Shown here: positions 16,707 to 25,162 of the stretch, piece after piece
How the letters are laid out: every line of letters begins with the position of its first letter
Numbering within the stretch: the stretch's first letter is position 1
Assembly: GCF_001245615.1 (NCBI RefSeq)
Contig: NZ_CWKH01000002.1
Coordinates: forward strand, 1,550,001 to 1,614,000
From: Mycolicibacterium neworleansense
Lineage (GTDB): Bacteria; Actinomycetota; Actinomycetes; Mycobacteriales; Mycobacteriaceae
DNA: 64,000 bases
Reading direction: 5' to 3'
Notes under the pieces: model-generated
What the model was told of the DNA's origin: nothing
Seen by the model: only the letters and a program-made list of their open reading frames with translations
The model's database searches: none
Made by a program: the position numbers and the translations under genes

Positions 16707-17519
16707 CTAGCAGTCCCCCCATCTGTAGCCGGACAGCTCGACGAGTTGGCCGATGGCCTGCTTGATCGTGTGGTCCGACCCCGGCTTGAGGGTGGTCCAC
16801 AACTGGCCGCTGGGCGATGCGCTGGTGGCGCCCACGATCCGACCGCGCTTGGTGTAGAAGACGCCGACCGCTCCGGCGGACCGCGAGATGCGGTCCACGT
16901 CGTCATCGAGTGCGTAGTAGACGATCTCGGCGAACGCCAACCGTGCGGCCAGTGCCGAACCCAGCGTCATCGCAGAGCGTGGGTCGGCCCCCAGCGCGCG
17001 GATCCGGTCGGACAACACCGTGGCGTCATGGGTGTCCGACAATGCCTGGCTGACATCGTCGAGGGGAGCACCGACCGGGCTGATCTCGGCCGGTGCGGAT
17101 GCCGGGAGGCGACGCAGCAGGGCACCCGCGGCGCTGGACAGGTTCGCGCCGTCGTCGATCAGCTCCAAGGTGATGTCATCACCCACCCGGCAGGCCGAGA
17201 TGCATTGCGCGCCATACCGCACAACCGTGACGCGGGCCAGCCCGTCGGGGGTGACCAGCCGCATGGCCAGCTCGCGATCGGGCCGCTGCAACGACTGCAC
17301 CACCGCGGCGAGTTCAGTGCCCACCTCGCCGGCCGACAGCAATCCGCGCTCGGTCAGGCTCCTGGTGGCGTGCCTGACGGCCTCAGTCCGTGCGGTCCCG
17401 GTGGGGTGCCGCTGTCGTAGGTCCAGCACCAGCGGTAGCGCCTGGACCCCGAGACACGATGCCAGGACGTGCAGTTCGTCGTCGGTGACGACGAACTGTG
17501 GCGTCAGCGATGTCGTCAT
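16707..17519 (-). CDS. espG: EspG-family PE/PPE chaperone
   Basis: 270 residues, close to EspG2 length. The N-terminal FVVTDDELHVLASCLG, the middle strands (LARVTVVRYG) and the final RxxxELSGYRWGDC region fit the EspG family. EspG proteins bind the tip of matching PE-PPE dimers in the cytosol and keep them soluble before export. It starts inside the stop of the PPE gene (4-base overlap), as expected for coordinated production of chaperone and client. The order PE, PPE, espG, esx, esx on one strand defines a secretion-substrate operon. Confidence 0.8.
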   Translation of the reverse strand: MTTSLTPQFVVTDDELHVLASCLGVQALPLVLDLRQRHPTGTARTEAVRHATRSLTERGLLSAGEVGTELAAVVQSLQRPDRELAMRLVTPDGLARVTVVRYGAQCISACRVGDDITLELIDDGANLSSAAGALLRRLPASAPAEISPVGAPLDDVSQALSDTHDATVLSDRIRALGADPRSAMTLGSALAARLAFAEIVYYALDDDVDRISRSAGAVGVFYTKRGRIVGATSASPSGQLWTTLKPGSDHTIKQAIGQLVELSGYRWGDC

Positions 17520-18598
17520 AGGTTCAGCCCCCGGTCGACACCTATCACCGGGGGAGTGACCCAGCGGCTGTCCACCTGCTCGAGAGTGCGCTCCGGCTCA
17601 TCGGCGAAGCCCTCACCGGCGGGCACATCGGGCGCGGCGAGTTCGTCGAACACCGCGGTGTCGGGACCCCAACTGACGTTCGACACCATGAACGGTGCGT
17701 CGTTCTGCTGGGCCGCGGGAAGCCAGGCCTGCCCGGCGTCCGACACCCCGGCACCCGGCTCGCCCGCGCCATCCAGGGTCGCGGCGGGCTGTACCGATTC
17801 GTAGTCGCGGTTCTGGTCGCCGCGTCCCATCGCAGCCATCGGCGCATAGGGGGCGCCACTCATTCCGCTGCCCGAGCCGCCGCCGGTGCCGGCGAATCCC
17901 GTCTTCTGCAACGCCTTCGGGTCGGCGCTCGACTTGACGCCCGGTGCGAACATGGGCGACAGCGGTGGTGGTGGTATCGCGGCGGCGCCACCGGACGCTC
18001 CGCCGGCGCCGCCGGACGCTGCGTCGGCTCCCTGTTCGGCCTTGAGCGCATTGCCGTTCGACACCTGCGGAGGCACGGGTTGCTCCCACGGCTGGGCCAG
18101 GGGAGCCACGGCCTCCTCGTACTGCTGCATGACGGCCGCGGCGTTGGCCTGATCGGCGGTGGCGGCCGCGTCGAACTCGGCGAACGTGCCGGTCAGCACG
18201 GCCCCGTTGTAGGCGGCCAGCGAGGCCATCATGTCCTGGGCGGTCTTGGCCTCGACCGCTTCGGACACGCTGGGCATCGCCAGCACCGCCACGGTGTTGG
18301 CCACCGCGGCTTCTTCGGCGCGTTGCCCGTTGGCTGCCGCGCTGAGGCTTATCGCCTGCAACCACTTGCCGAACTCCTCGAGGCGGTGTGCCGCGGCATC
18401 GGAGGCCTGGCTGTCCCAGGCAGTCCGCAGGCGCGCCAGCACCTTGTCGAATTCGACGGAGACATTTGCCAATTCATTGGCAACCCGGATCCAGGCCGCG
18501 CCCGCTCCACCGACAGATGCCGGTCCGGGCCCCTCGGTGAGGTCGCGAGCCAGCTGCTCGGTGCTGCGTGACTCCCACGCAACGTCGGTGAACCCCAC
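17516..18598 (-). CDS. PPE-family protein (PPE69-like)
   Basis: 360 residues. The first 170 form the PPE helical domain, with GPGPASVGGAGAAW, a W-D-S turn near residue 63 and Ala-rich helices, although the namesake Pro-Pro-Glu is not conserved. A Gly/Pro/Ser-rich region follows and then a conserved-looking C-terminal stretch (FMVSNVSWGPD ... RWVTPPVIGVDRG) shared by PPE proteins of ESX loci. It probably pairs with the PE protein encoded just upstream and is recognised by the EspG encoded just downstream. Exported to the envelope or medium by a T7SS. Confidence 0.8.
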   Translation of the reverse strand: MGFTDVAWESRSTEQLARDLTEGPGPASVGGAGAAWIRVANELANVSVEFDKVLARLRTAWDSQASDAAAHRLEEFGKWLQAISLSAAANGQRAEEAAVANTVAVLAMPSVSEAVEAKTAQDMMASLAAYNGAVLTGTFAEFDAAATADQANAAAVMQQYEEAVAPLAQPWEQPVPPQVSNGNALKAEQGADAASGGAGGASGGAAAIPPPPLSPMFAPGVKSSADPKALQKTGFAGTGGGSGSGMSGAPYAPMAAMGRGDQNRDYESVQPAATLDGAGEPGAGVSDAGQAWLPAAQQNDAPFMVSNVSWGPDTAVFDELAAPDVPAGEGFADEPERTLEQVDSRWVTPPVIGVDRGLNL

Positions 18599-18647
18599 GC
18601 CCGGAAACCTCCCCTCGTCGAAAAGAACTCAGATGGTCGTGCCGATG

Positions 18648-18941
18648 TCAGCCGGCGAAGTCCTCGGCCGCCGCGATATTGGACGAATGCCCGCGCAGCG
18701 TCGCCGCGATCTCGTGGATCTCAGTCGAGCCCTGATCGGCGGAGGTGCCGAACGAGGCGTGAACCTCGTTGAGTGTCTGGGCAACTCGTTGAGACACCTC
18801 GTCGCGGGCGGACGGGGTCACCGTCAGGTTCGGCGCCTCGTCGGCCATCACCCGCTGGACGCGGTTGGCGAGTTCGTCGAGTTGACGGCTGACTTCCTGC
18901 ACCTCTGCGGGCTGGATGGACATACCGGCGTTGTCGGCCAT
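18648..18941 (-). CDS. PE-family-like protein
   Basis: 97 residues, two helices, directly upstream of the PPE gene on the same strand (49 bases apart). MSIQPAEVQEVSRQLDELANRV resembles the N-terminal helix of PE35/PE36-type proteins of ESX loci, but the classical Pro-Glu start is absent. A T7SS Yxxx[DE] signal is not obvious at the C-terminus (AAAEDFAG). GGAGAA before the ATG is the ribosome binding site. Called PE-like mainly from gene order and length. Confidence 0.7.
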   Translation of the reverse strand: MADNAGMSIQPAEVQEVSRQLDELANRVQRVMADEAPNLTVTPSARDEVSQRVAQTLNEVHASFGTSADQGSTEIHEIAATLRGHSSNIAAAEDFAG

Positions 18942-18965
18942 GGCGCTTCTCCTTGGTTGGGATGA

Positions 18966-20232
18966 CTAGATCCGAAGTTCGACGTCCGGAGCCTGATACG
19001 GATCGGCCTCCCCGAGGACCGGGGGTGCCGCGGTACCGAGATCGCCGACGATCTCGCTGCCTTGGTCGGTGGTGTGCAAGAACGATGCCGACGTGTGGTT
19101 GTTGCTCGCCGACGCGTTGGCGCCCTGACCGGCTCCCATGGGCCCGTAGGGTGCGCCGCCCATCATTCCCGGCGAGCCGACACCGCCCACCCGGGGCGCA
19201 GCTGATTGTGCTGGGGCACTGGCGCTTTCCGCCTGCAGCATCGACGTCATCGGGAGTGAGCGGGGAGGCAATGCGCCTGCGCCGATACCACCGCCGCCCG
19301 CGCCGGCACCCATCCCGGCGCCGCCGACCGGGAGCCCGTCTCCGGCTGGGATCGATGGCGGGATTCGCGGCGGACTGGCTGGCCGCCGACGCCGCGCCGG
19401 TGCCTGCCTGCACGCCGGCCTCGGCGCCTTTGAGTGCCATCGGCATCAGCGGGGCCAGGCCGGCCAGCGACGAAGCCTCGGGAGCGGCGGTGATCCCCAC
19501 CGGCGCGCCGGCCGTGGTGACCTGGGCAGCCTGGGTGGCCAGTGACGTCTGCAGTTCGGTCATCACCTCGGCGGTGGTGGCAATCGCCTTGTTGGCGGCC
19601 GCGATTGCCGCTGCCCAGCCCCACGGGAAGATGATCATCGGTCCGATGGCTGCGATCGTGGCGGCGAACTCGCTGATGATGGCGATGAGCCGCACCCGGG
19701 CCTGGCCGACGTTGGCGGCCGCCGTGGTCAAACTGTTGCTCAGCGCGTCGGATTGGGCACCGACCTTGGCACCGTCGGAAACGGCGGCGGTGGTCTTGGC
19801 CGCCGCGGCGGTGCCGGAGGCACCCTGCCACGCGTCGCCCACCGAGCTGACCGACTTCTGCATCGAGCCGCCGGTGGAGTCGAGCGTCTTCGAAATGGCC
19901 TGGAGCATCGTCGTGGGATCGACGCCGTCGAACATGCCGCTGCCCAAGGTGCCGAGTGCATCGGTGACGGGGCTGATCAGTGCGCTCGGATCCATGGGAT
20001 TGGCGGGTGGCTGCTGTTCGGGCTGCCCCTCGGGCGGCGGTTCTTCTGCCGGCTTTTGATCCGCAATTGGTGGCAAACCGAGACGCTCAAGTATTTGTCG
20101 TACTGGCAAATTCAGAAAGTCTTGCAGATTCTGTTCTTGAGCAGCGATAACCGGGGTGGGATCGTAGCCGGGAACCTGCTGAGCCAACTGGTCAACAGGG
20201 GTTACCGGCCGGGGAGGCAAAACTGTGGGCAT
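18966..20232 (-). pseudogene. EspA/EspE-like secreted protein, interrupted by a 1-base frameshift
   Basis: The start at 20232 gives a Pro-rich N-terminus, a helix-rich middle with a W-Q-G turn (GDAWQGASG) and a hydrophobic segment (IGPMIIFPWGWAAAIAAA). After PAIDP the frame turns Arg-rich. The neighbouring frame instead continues sensibly as AGDGLPVGGAGMGAGAGG and ends FLHTTDQGSEIVGDLG ... VELRI at 18966. Removing one base near 19348-19350 (a GGG run on the plus strand) restores one protein of about 421 residues. The build matches EspA/EspE-type ESX substrates, and an EspC-like gene precedes it, as in the EspA-EspC pairs. The shift may be a true mutation or a sequencing error in a homopolymer. 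Confidence 0.65.
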
Positions 20233-20244
20233 GGCGCGGCGGGC

Positions 20245-20529
20245 CTAGGCGTCTTCGTTGGACAGGACGGCGGCGCGGGACACGCTGGTGGCGGCGCCGG
20301 TAGCGGTATGCACCCCGCCCACCAGGAGCGTCCCGGCCAAATTGTTGGCTTGAGCTGGGCCGAATGCTGCGAGATAGACCGCTCCGATCGGTCCGAGGGC
20401 GGCCGCGGCGGACATCAGCATCGCCGCCGAGTCGGCGGATCCGGCTGCGGATATCGCCGATCCGGCCGCCTCGTTCGCGGCGGAGAAAGTAGCCATCCCG
20501 GATGGTTGGGCGGCGAAAAGATCGCTCAT
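20245..20529 (-). CDS. EspC/EspF-like small T7SS substrate
   Basis: 94 residues from the ATG at 20529, which follows GAAAGG; the longer frame from 20574 lacks a good site. The body is an Ala/Gly-rich helical hairpin (ALGPIGAVYLAAF) like EspC/EspF proteins, which are co-exported with EspA/EspE partners. The EspA/EspE-like gene begins 12 bases after its stop, keeping that pairing. A promoter-like pair of boxes lies about 55-90 bases upstream in an AT-rich tract. It is first in the unit that runs down to the Esx pair. Confidence 0.65.
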   Translation of the reverse strand: MSDLFAAQPSGMATFSAANEAAGSAISAAGSADSAAMLMSAAAALGPIGAVYLAAFGPAQANNLAGTLLVGGVHTATGAATSVSRAAVLSNEDA

Positions 20530-20585
20530 CGTGCTAATACCTTTCCAGCTGGTAAGCGGGGGCTGTGTGGGCACGAGACCAATAA

Positions 20586-20615
20586 ACTATAGCCGCGCCG
20601 ACCGGACTCAGCTAA
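20586..20615 (-). promoter_or_regulatory. Promoter candidate for the EspC-like to Esx unit
   Basis: On the minus strand TTAGCT (20615-20610) and TATAGT (20591-20586) are 18 bases apart, a plausible sigma-A-type -35/-10 pair with the mycobacterial TANNNT -10. They lie in a 120-base AT-rich tract (about 20579-20700) that stands out in this GC-rich DNA. Transcription from here would give a leader of about 50 bases for the EspC-like gene. Confidence 0.45.
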
Positions 20616-20749
20616 CTGAATTTTTCGCGAATAATGCTTGTAGATCGTTTGTTTTGGTAATTAGCGGAACAGAAAAAATTGCTGGAATACCAGTTATCGT
20701 GTGCGTTGTACGGGCGTGACGACGGCTGCGTCGCAGTTCAGGGGTCCAT

Positions 20750-20791
20750 CGCTGGGCAGGCTTCGCCGGGCCGCGCTCGGTTTGCCCAGCG
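20750..20791 (-). terminator. Hairpin after the EspL-like gene
   Basis: Nine-base arms CGCTGGGCA and TGCCCAGCG flank a 24-base GC-rich loop immediately after the stop of the EspL-like gene on the minus strand. There is no T-run. It probably ends or reduces transcription before the AT-rich promoter tract of the next unit. Confidence 0.4.
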
Positions 20792-20797
20792 AAGTCG

Positions 20798-21151
20798 CTA
20801 ACGCTCAGGTTCGAAAGTGCTGCCGTCCCAACGGGTCAACGGAGCCTGGTTCAGTTCTTCCATCCGCTGCGCGAATTCCTGGGACAGAAACTGCTGCCGC
20901 GCCGTCGCGACCTGCGCGGCAGCACCGGCAGTTTCGACGATGAGCTTGGCCAGCGCGTCCGCGCCCAGCTTGTGTGCGGCGGGCCCGAGCCAGAGTCCGG
21001 TCATCGTCCCCATGCCGTCGACCTCGGCACTGACGTTCCCGTCACGGCTGGTGACGCGCGCCGAAATCGATTGGCAGTGCTCGTCCATCGCTTGCATCAG
21101 GTCGCGCTGCTTGCGGATGCGGGCCATCAAGGAGTCGGCGAGACCGCTCAT
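20798..21151 (-). CDS. EspL-like YbaB-family protein
   Basis: 117 residues. An N-terminal helix (LMARIRKQRDLMQAMDEH) is followed by a beta sheet with VSAEVDGMGTMTGLWLG, then a C-terminal helix. This is the YbaB/EbfC layout of EspL, a cytosolic ESX-1 helper that stabilises other Esp proteins. It starts in the stop of the 105-residue gene (ATGA), so the two are coupled. Family level is fairly sure; the EspL assignment rests on context. Confidence 0.65.
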   Translation of the reverse strand: MSGLADSLMARIRKQRDLMQAMDEHCQSISARVTSRDGNVSAEVDGMGTMTGLWLGPAAHKLGADALAKLIVETAGAAAQVATARQQFLSQEFAQRMEELNQAPLTRWDGSTFEPER

Positions 21152-21465
21152 ACCGACCTGCCCCAGGTCGTCGGGAGGTCGTCCTCTTCGTCGAGCACGG
21201 CGTCTTCGGCGCGGGCCAACTCGTCCTCCGTGGCCAGCCGCAGGGGTTCGACAACTGATGCGCTGTAACCCTTTTCGGCCAGGTCGCGCCTGCGTTCGAC
21301 CTGAGCGCGGGCCGCTGACAGGCGACACAGTGCCATGATCTCCTCGGCCAGTTGGTCCGGGGGCTTCTTCAACTCGACGGGGTCGAGGCGTAGCGCGACG
21401 GGCAGACCGCGTTCGGTGGTGTGTACCGAGATCGTTCCGCCAGCTGACTGCACCGGCTGTGCCAT
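21148..21465 (-). CDS. YbaB-like partner of the EspL-like protein
   Basis: 105 residues from the ATG at 21465; longer readings run into the divergent eccA gene. SVHTTERGLPVALRLDPVEL forms the beta part, followed by long charged helices and an acidic tail. It looks like a reduced YbaB-type protein, often paired with a second one in T7SS loci. It diverges from eccA with only 55 bases between the starts, so both promoters share that short gap. Confidence 0.6.
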   Translation of the reverse strand: MAQPVQSAGGTISVHTTERGLPVALRLDPVELKKPPDQLAEEIMALCRLSAARAQVERRRDLAEKGYSASVVEPLRLATEDELARAEDAVLDEEDDLPTTWGRSV

Positions 21466-21520
21466 TCTGCTCAACTTAGTACACTCGCGGTCGAATCGCG
21501 GCTGACCGCAGTGAGGAGAT

Positions 21521-23338
21521 GTGTCACCTCCGATGAATGGATCCACCGATGCGCAGCGGGTTTTCGATGCCGGAGTGCTGTCGCTCGGCATTCCCATCGA
21601 CGGCTTGGAGACCGAACGTGACCTGCCGTACGCGGCGTTGGCGTTCCGCCGGGCCACGGAATACGACCCGGACATGTGCGATGCGTGGTTGGGCCGCGCG
21701 GCTACCGGTGATACCAGTCCCGAGGTCATCTATCACCTGTACCGAACCAGCACACTGTCGTTGTTCCGTGAACAGCGCCGACTCGGGCTGCCGCAACGCG
21801 CATTGAGTGGGCGCTTCCAAACCGGCCTTTATCTCGATTACCCGTTGAGCACCAAGACCGAGATGTGGCTGGCATATGCCGCCAGCATGATCGGCGCCAA
21901 GGATTTCGACGAGGCCGAGCAGGTGCTCGACAAACTGGACCAGACCACGACGTCGGACGGCGACACCGGAGAGATCCGGGCGTACATCCGTGGGGTACTG
22001 CACTTCACCACGCAGCGCTGGCCCGACGTCCTCACCGCGCTGAGCAAGTCGGGAGCGTTCACCGACAACTACATCGGCGCCGGTGCCGATCTGATGGTCG
22101 GCTCGGCCTGCGCACAGATGGGCCTGTTCGGCGAAGGTATCCGCCGGCTCGACCGGGCCATCGAGGGTCCGGTTCCGGGAGCGCGGCGGGCGGCGGAATT
22201 CTGCAAGGGGCTGACCCTGCGCGAGATGGGCGAAGAGCAGGACGCCAGGGTGATCTTCGAACGGATCTACAGCGAGGACCCTGGATTCGAGGCGAACGCC
22301 GCCGCGCTGGCCGATCCGAAGTACCGCCTGGTGATCACCTCGAAGGAGCTCGTCGACGCGCGCACCGACCGGTGGGACCCGACCAGCGTGCCGTCGGCGG
22401 AAGACCTCATGGCCGAGGATCTGTCCGAGCGCGGCAACGAATATCTGCGGGCGGCGCAGGCGGAGCTGGACCGGCAGATCGGCTTGTCAGAGGTCAAACT
22501 TCAAGTCGCCAAACTGAAATCGGCGGCGATGCTGGCAAAGGTGCGCGGGGACAAGGGGCTCAGCTCGGCGGCGCGCAGCCTGCATTTGGCGTTCACCGGC
22601 CCGCCCGGAACCGGCAAGACCACGATCGCCCGGGTGGTGGCGCAGACCTACTGCGGGCTGGGGTTGCTGCGGACGCCCAACATCGTGGAGGCCAAGCGCC
22701 ACGACTTCGTCGGCCAGCATCTCGGTAGCACCGCGATCAAGACGACGGCGCTGATCGACTCGGCGATGGATGGCGTGCTGTTCATCGACGAGGCATACAC
22801 GCTGATCCAGACCGGGTTGTCCGGCGGCGACGCCTTCGGCCGTGAGGCGGTCGACACTCTGCTGGCCCGCATGGAGAACGATCGAGACCGCCTGGTCGTG
22901 ATCATTGCCGGCTACGACGCCGAGATCGACCGCTTCCTGGCCTCCAACGACGGTCTGGCATCGCGGTTCACCAAACGGATCCGGTTCGGCTCGTACGGTC
23001 CGACCGAACTCGGGGAGATCGGAAAACTGGTCGCACGCACCAGGGATTCGGAATTGTCGGAGGCCGCCCACGAGGAACTCGTCACCTCCTGCATCGCACT
23101 TTGTCAGAGCGAGGCGATCGATCAGTCGGGGCAACTACGTCCTGGCATCGACCTGGCCGGCAACGGCCGCTTCGTGCGCAACGTGATCGAGGCCGCCGAG
23201 GAGGAACGTGAATACCGGCTCAGCGAGATGCACGGGACGAACCTGGCGGAACTCGACGAAAAGCAGCTGATGCGGATCGAACTGGCCGACATGCAGGCGG
23301 CACTCAAACAGGTGCTCGGCATGACGGCATCGAGTTGA
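21521..23338 (+). CDS. eccA: T7SS AAA+ ATPase EccA
   Basis: 605 residues, close to EccA2 (about 619). Residues 1-290 are helical TPR-like repeats. The C-terminal AAA+ module has Walker A GPPGTGKT at 360-367, Walker B VLFIDEAY at about 419-426, and a downstream RFTKRIRFG arginine-finger region. EccA is a cytosolic ATPase thought to help release substrates or chaperones during type VII export. The start is ambiguous: GTG at 21521 has GAGGAG only two bases before it, while ATG at 21533 has the same site 14 bases before it. A MinD-like gene follows after 15 bases. No other ecc gene is in the window. Confidence 0.88.
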   Translation: MSPPMNGSTDAQRVFDAGVLSLGIPIDGLETERDLPYAALAFRRATEYDPDMCDAWLGRAATGDTSPEVIYHLYRTSTLSLFREQRRLGLPQRALSGRFQTGLYLDYPLSTKTEMWLAYAASMIGAKDFDEAEQVLDKLDQTTTSDGDTGEIRAYIRGVLHFTTQRWPDVLTALSKSGAFTDNYIGAGADLMVGSACAQMGLFGEGIRRLDRAIEGPVPGARRAAEFCKGLTLREMGEEQDARVIFERIYSEDPGFEANAAALADPKYRLVITSKELVDARTDRWDPTSVPSAEDLMAEDLSERGNEYLRAAQAELDRQIGLSEVKLQVAKLKSAAMLAKVRGDKGLSSAARSLHLAFTGPPGTGKTTIARVVAQTYCGLGLLRTPNIVEAKRHDFVGQHLGSTAIKTTALIDSAMDGVLFIDEAYTLIQTGLSGGDAFGREAVDTLLARMENDRDRLVVIIAGYDAEIDRFLASNDGLASRFTKRIRFGSYGPTELGEIGKLVARTRDSELSEAAHEELVTSCIALCQSEAIDQSGQLRPGIDLAGNGRFVRNVIEAAEEEREYRLSEMHGTNLAELDEKQLMRIELADMQAALKQVLGMTASS

Positions 23339-23353
23339 CGGAAGGAAGCAGCG

Positions 23354-24382
23354 ATGACCGACAGCGATGACCAGCGGCTCACGGTCGGGCCGCCGGAGCC
23401 GACTCCGTTCACGTCGATCAGGCCGGGGGCCGCGGAGAACCAGCGCCACTCGGTGGTGCTGAGCAATGGCGACCTCGGTCTAATCCGTACCGCGCCCACG
23501 CCGAAGTCGGGCTGGCGCAAGGCCGTCTACCGGGCCACGGGCATCAACCCGGGTGTCTCGGAGCAGGAGGCCCGCCGCAAGTCGCTCCTCGACCGGGTCA
23601 ACCAGCCCGTGGTCGGCGGACCGTTCAACATCGCCCTGCTGTCCCAGAAGGGCGGGGTCGGCAAGACCACCACCACCGTCGGGCTGGGGGCCACCCTGGC
23701 GGCGACGCGTGGTGACCGGGTGATCGCGGTGGACGCCAACCCGGACTTCGGAACGCTGGCGCAGCGCGGACCCAACGAATGCGATTCAACGGTGCGCGAC
23801 GTGCTCCTCGATGACGGCATCTCGCGTTACTCCGACATCCGCCGCCACACCTCCCAGAGCACGAGCCGTCTGGAGATCTTGGCGTCCGAGCGCGATCCGG
23901 CCACCTCGGAAGCCTTCTCGGAGTACGACTATCGCGGCGTGCTCAGTGTGCTGCAGCGCTTCTACAACATCATCCTGACCGACTGCGGCACCGGGTTGGT
24001 GCACTCGGCGATGGCGGGCGTGCTCGACGTCGCGGACATGATCGTGATCGTGGCATCGCCTGCCATCGATTCGGCACGAAGTGCCCTCGCCACATTGGAT
24101 TGGCTTGAGCGCAACGGCTATTCGCACCTGGTACCGAAGGCGGTCGTGGTGGTCAGCGCATCGCGGCCGGGCGCACTCGGGCTCGACATGGGTCAGCTGT
24201 CCAACCACTTCCTGCCCAGGGTGCGCGCACTGCACGTGATCCCGTTCGACGATCACCTGGCCGAGGGGGCCGAGGTGGACCTGGGCTTCCTCAGCGGGCC
24301 GACACGCCAGGCCTTCCTGGAGCTGGCCTCCACCGTGGCGGACCTCTTCTCGGTGGCGCCGCAGGTCAAACGGCGCGCCTGA
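23354..24382 (+). CDS. MinD/ParA-like ATPase of ESX-2 type (Rv3888c-like)
   Basis: 342 residues against 341 for Rv3888c of ESX-2, and related to the C-terminal half of EspI. After about 85 hydrophilic residues comes the deviant Walker A KGGVGKTT at 99-106, then VIAVDANPDFGTLAQR (Walker A' aspartates) and ILTDCGTGL (Walker B). EspI-type ATPases are thought to regulate ESX activity with ATP level. It follows eccA after 15 bases on the same strand. The ribosome binding site is GGAAGGA. Confidence 0.82.
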   Translation: MTDSDDQRLTVGPPEPTPFTSIRPGAAENQRHSVVLSNGDLGLIRTAPTPKSGWRKAVYRATGINPGVSEQEARRKSLLDRVNQPVVGGPFNIALLSQKGGVGKTTTTVGLGATLAATRGDRVIAVDANPDFGTLAQRGPNECDSTVRDVLLDDGISRYSDIRRHTSQSTSRLEILASERDPATSEAFSEYDYRGVLSVLQRFYNIILTDCGTGLVHSAMAGVLDVADMIVIVASPAIDSARSALATLDWLERNGYSHLVPKAVVVVSASRPGALGLDMGQLSNHFLPRVRALHVIPFDDHLAEGAEVDLGFLSGPTRQAFLELASTVADLFSVAPQVKRRA

Positions 24383-24388
24383 GGCGAA

Positions 24389-25153
24389 TCACCTTGCGCG
24401 CCTCGCGATCACGATCTGCGGCAGGTTCAGCCCGCTGCGCAGCGTGAGCTCGATCGACGGGTCCGCGTGGCGGGCCAGGCTGCGCAACGCCGAAGGGCTG
24501 TAGCTGCGCAGTGAGCTGATGACACCGTCGTGCACGAACGGGAGCAGCACGGCCGCCGGGAGCATTGTCGCCAGCCGCAGCAGGTGCAGCGGGGCGGGCG
24601 GGCGCGGCAGGTCGATGATCAGCAGCGTGTCGGCAACCCGGGTACCTTCGGCGAACACCCGTGCGGCCTGTGCCGGGCGCAGGTGATGGAACGACAAGGC
24701 GAACAGCGCCAGGTCGTAACTGCCGTCGGCGCCGTCGATGGCGGTGGCGTCCATCTGGCGGACCTCGGCGCGAGGGTGGCTGCCCAGGTCGCTCGCGGCG
24801 ATGCGGGCCACCGACTCCGCGTCGACGTCGGTGACCGTGACGCGGGCCGACGGATGATCGGCCAGCAGCTGGCGTGACACCCCGCCGTGCCCCGCGCCCA
24901 ACTCCAGGATCCGCGGATCGGGCACATCGGCGACCAGATCGAGGGCGATCGCGGCGAACCGCTCGTGGTTCTTGAAGAACCGGCCGGTCCAGTCCAGCGC
25001 CCCGATCACCTGCCGCTTGGTCGATTCGTCGACGTCGTCGCGGTCCAGGTACTCCAGCCGGTCCGTCTGCAGCAGCCGGTCCAGGCACGAGGCCCGGAAC
25101 CCGCCCCGTGGCATCCGGTCGATATCTGTGGGGTCGGCAGCCATGTAAGCCAT
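24389..25153 (-). CDS. SAM-dependent methyltransferase (Rv3699-like)
   Basis: About 254 residues. The class I Rossmann motif [16 protein letters not shown] is clear, followed by [11 protein letters not shown] (acidic end of strand 2) and [20 protein letters not shown]. The substrate is unknown. ATG at 25153 or 25144 could start it. The divergent glpK start is only 9-19 bases away, so each promoter must lie inside the other gene or the transcripts are leaderless. Gene pair and order match Rv3699-glpK of M. tuberculosis, so the conserved core block begins here. Confidence 0.75.
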   Translation of the reverse strand: MAYMAADPTDIDRMPRGGFRASCLDRLLQTDRLEYLDRDDVDESTKRQVIGALDWTGRFFKNHERFAAIALDLVADVPDPRILELGAGHGGVSRQLLADHPSARVTVTDVDAESVARIAASDLGSHPRAEVRQMDATAIDGADGSYDLALFALSFHHLRPAQAARVFAEGTRVADTLLIIDLPRPPAPLHLLRLATMLPAAVLLPFVHDGVISSLRSYSPSALRSLARHADPSIELTLRSGLNLPQIVIARRAR

Positions 25154-25162
25154 GATGGACCA

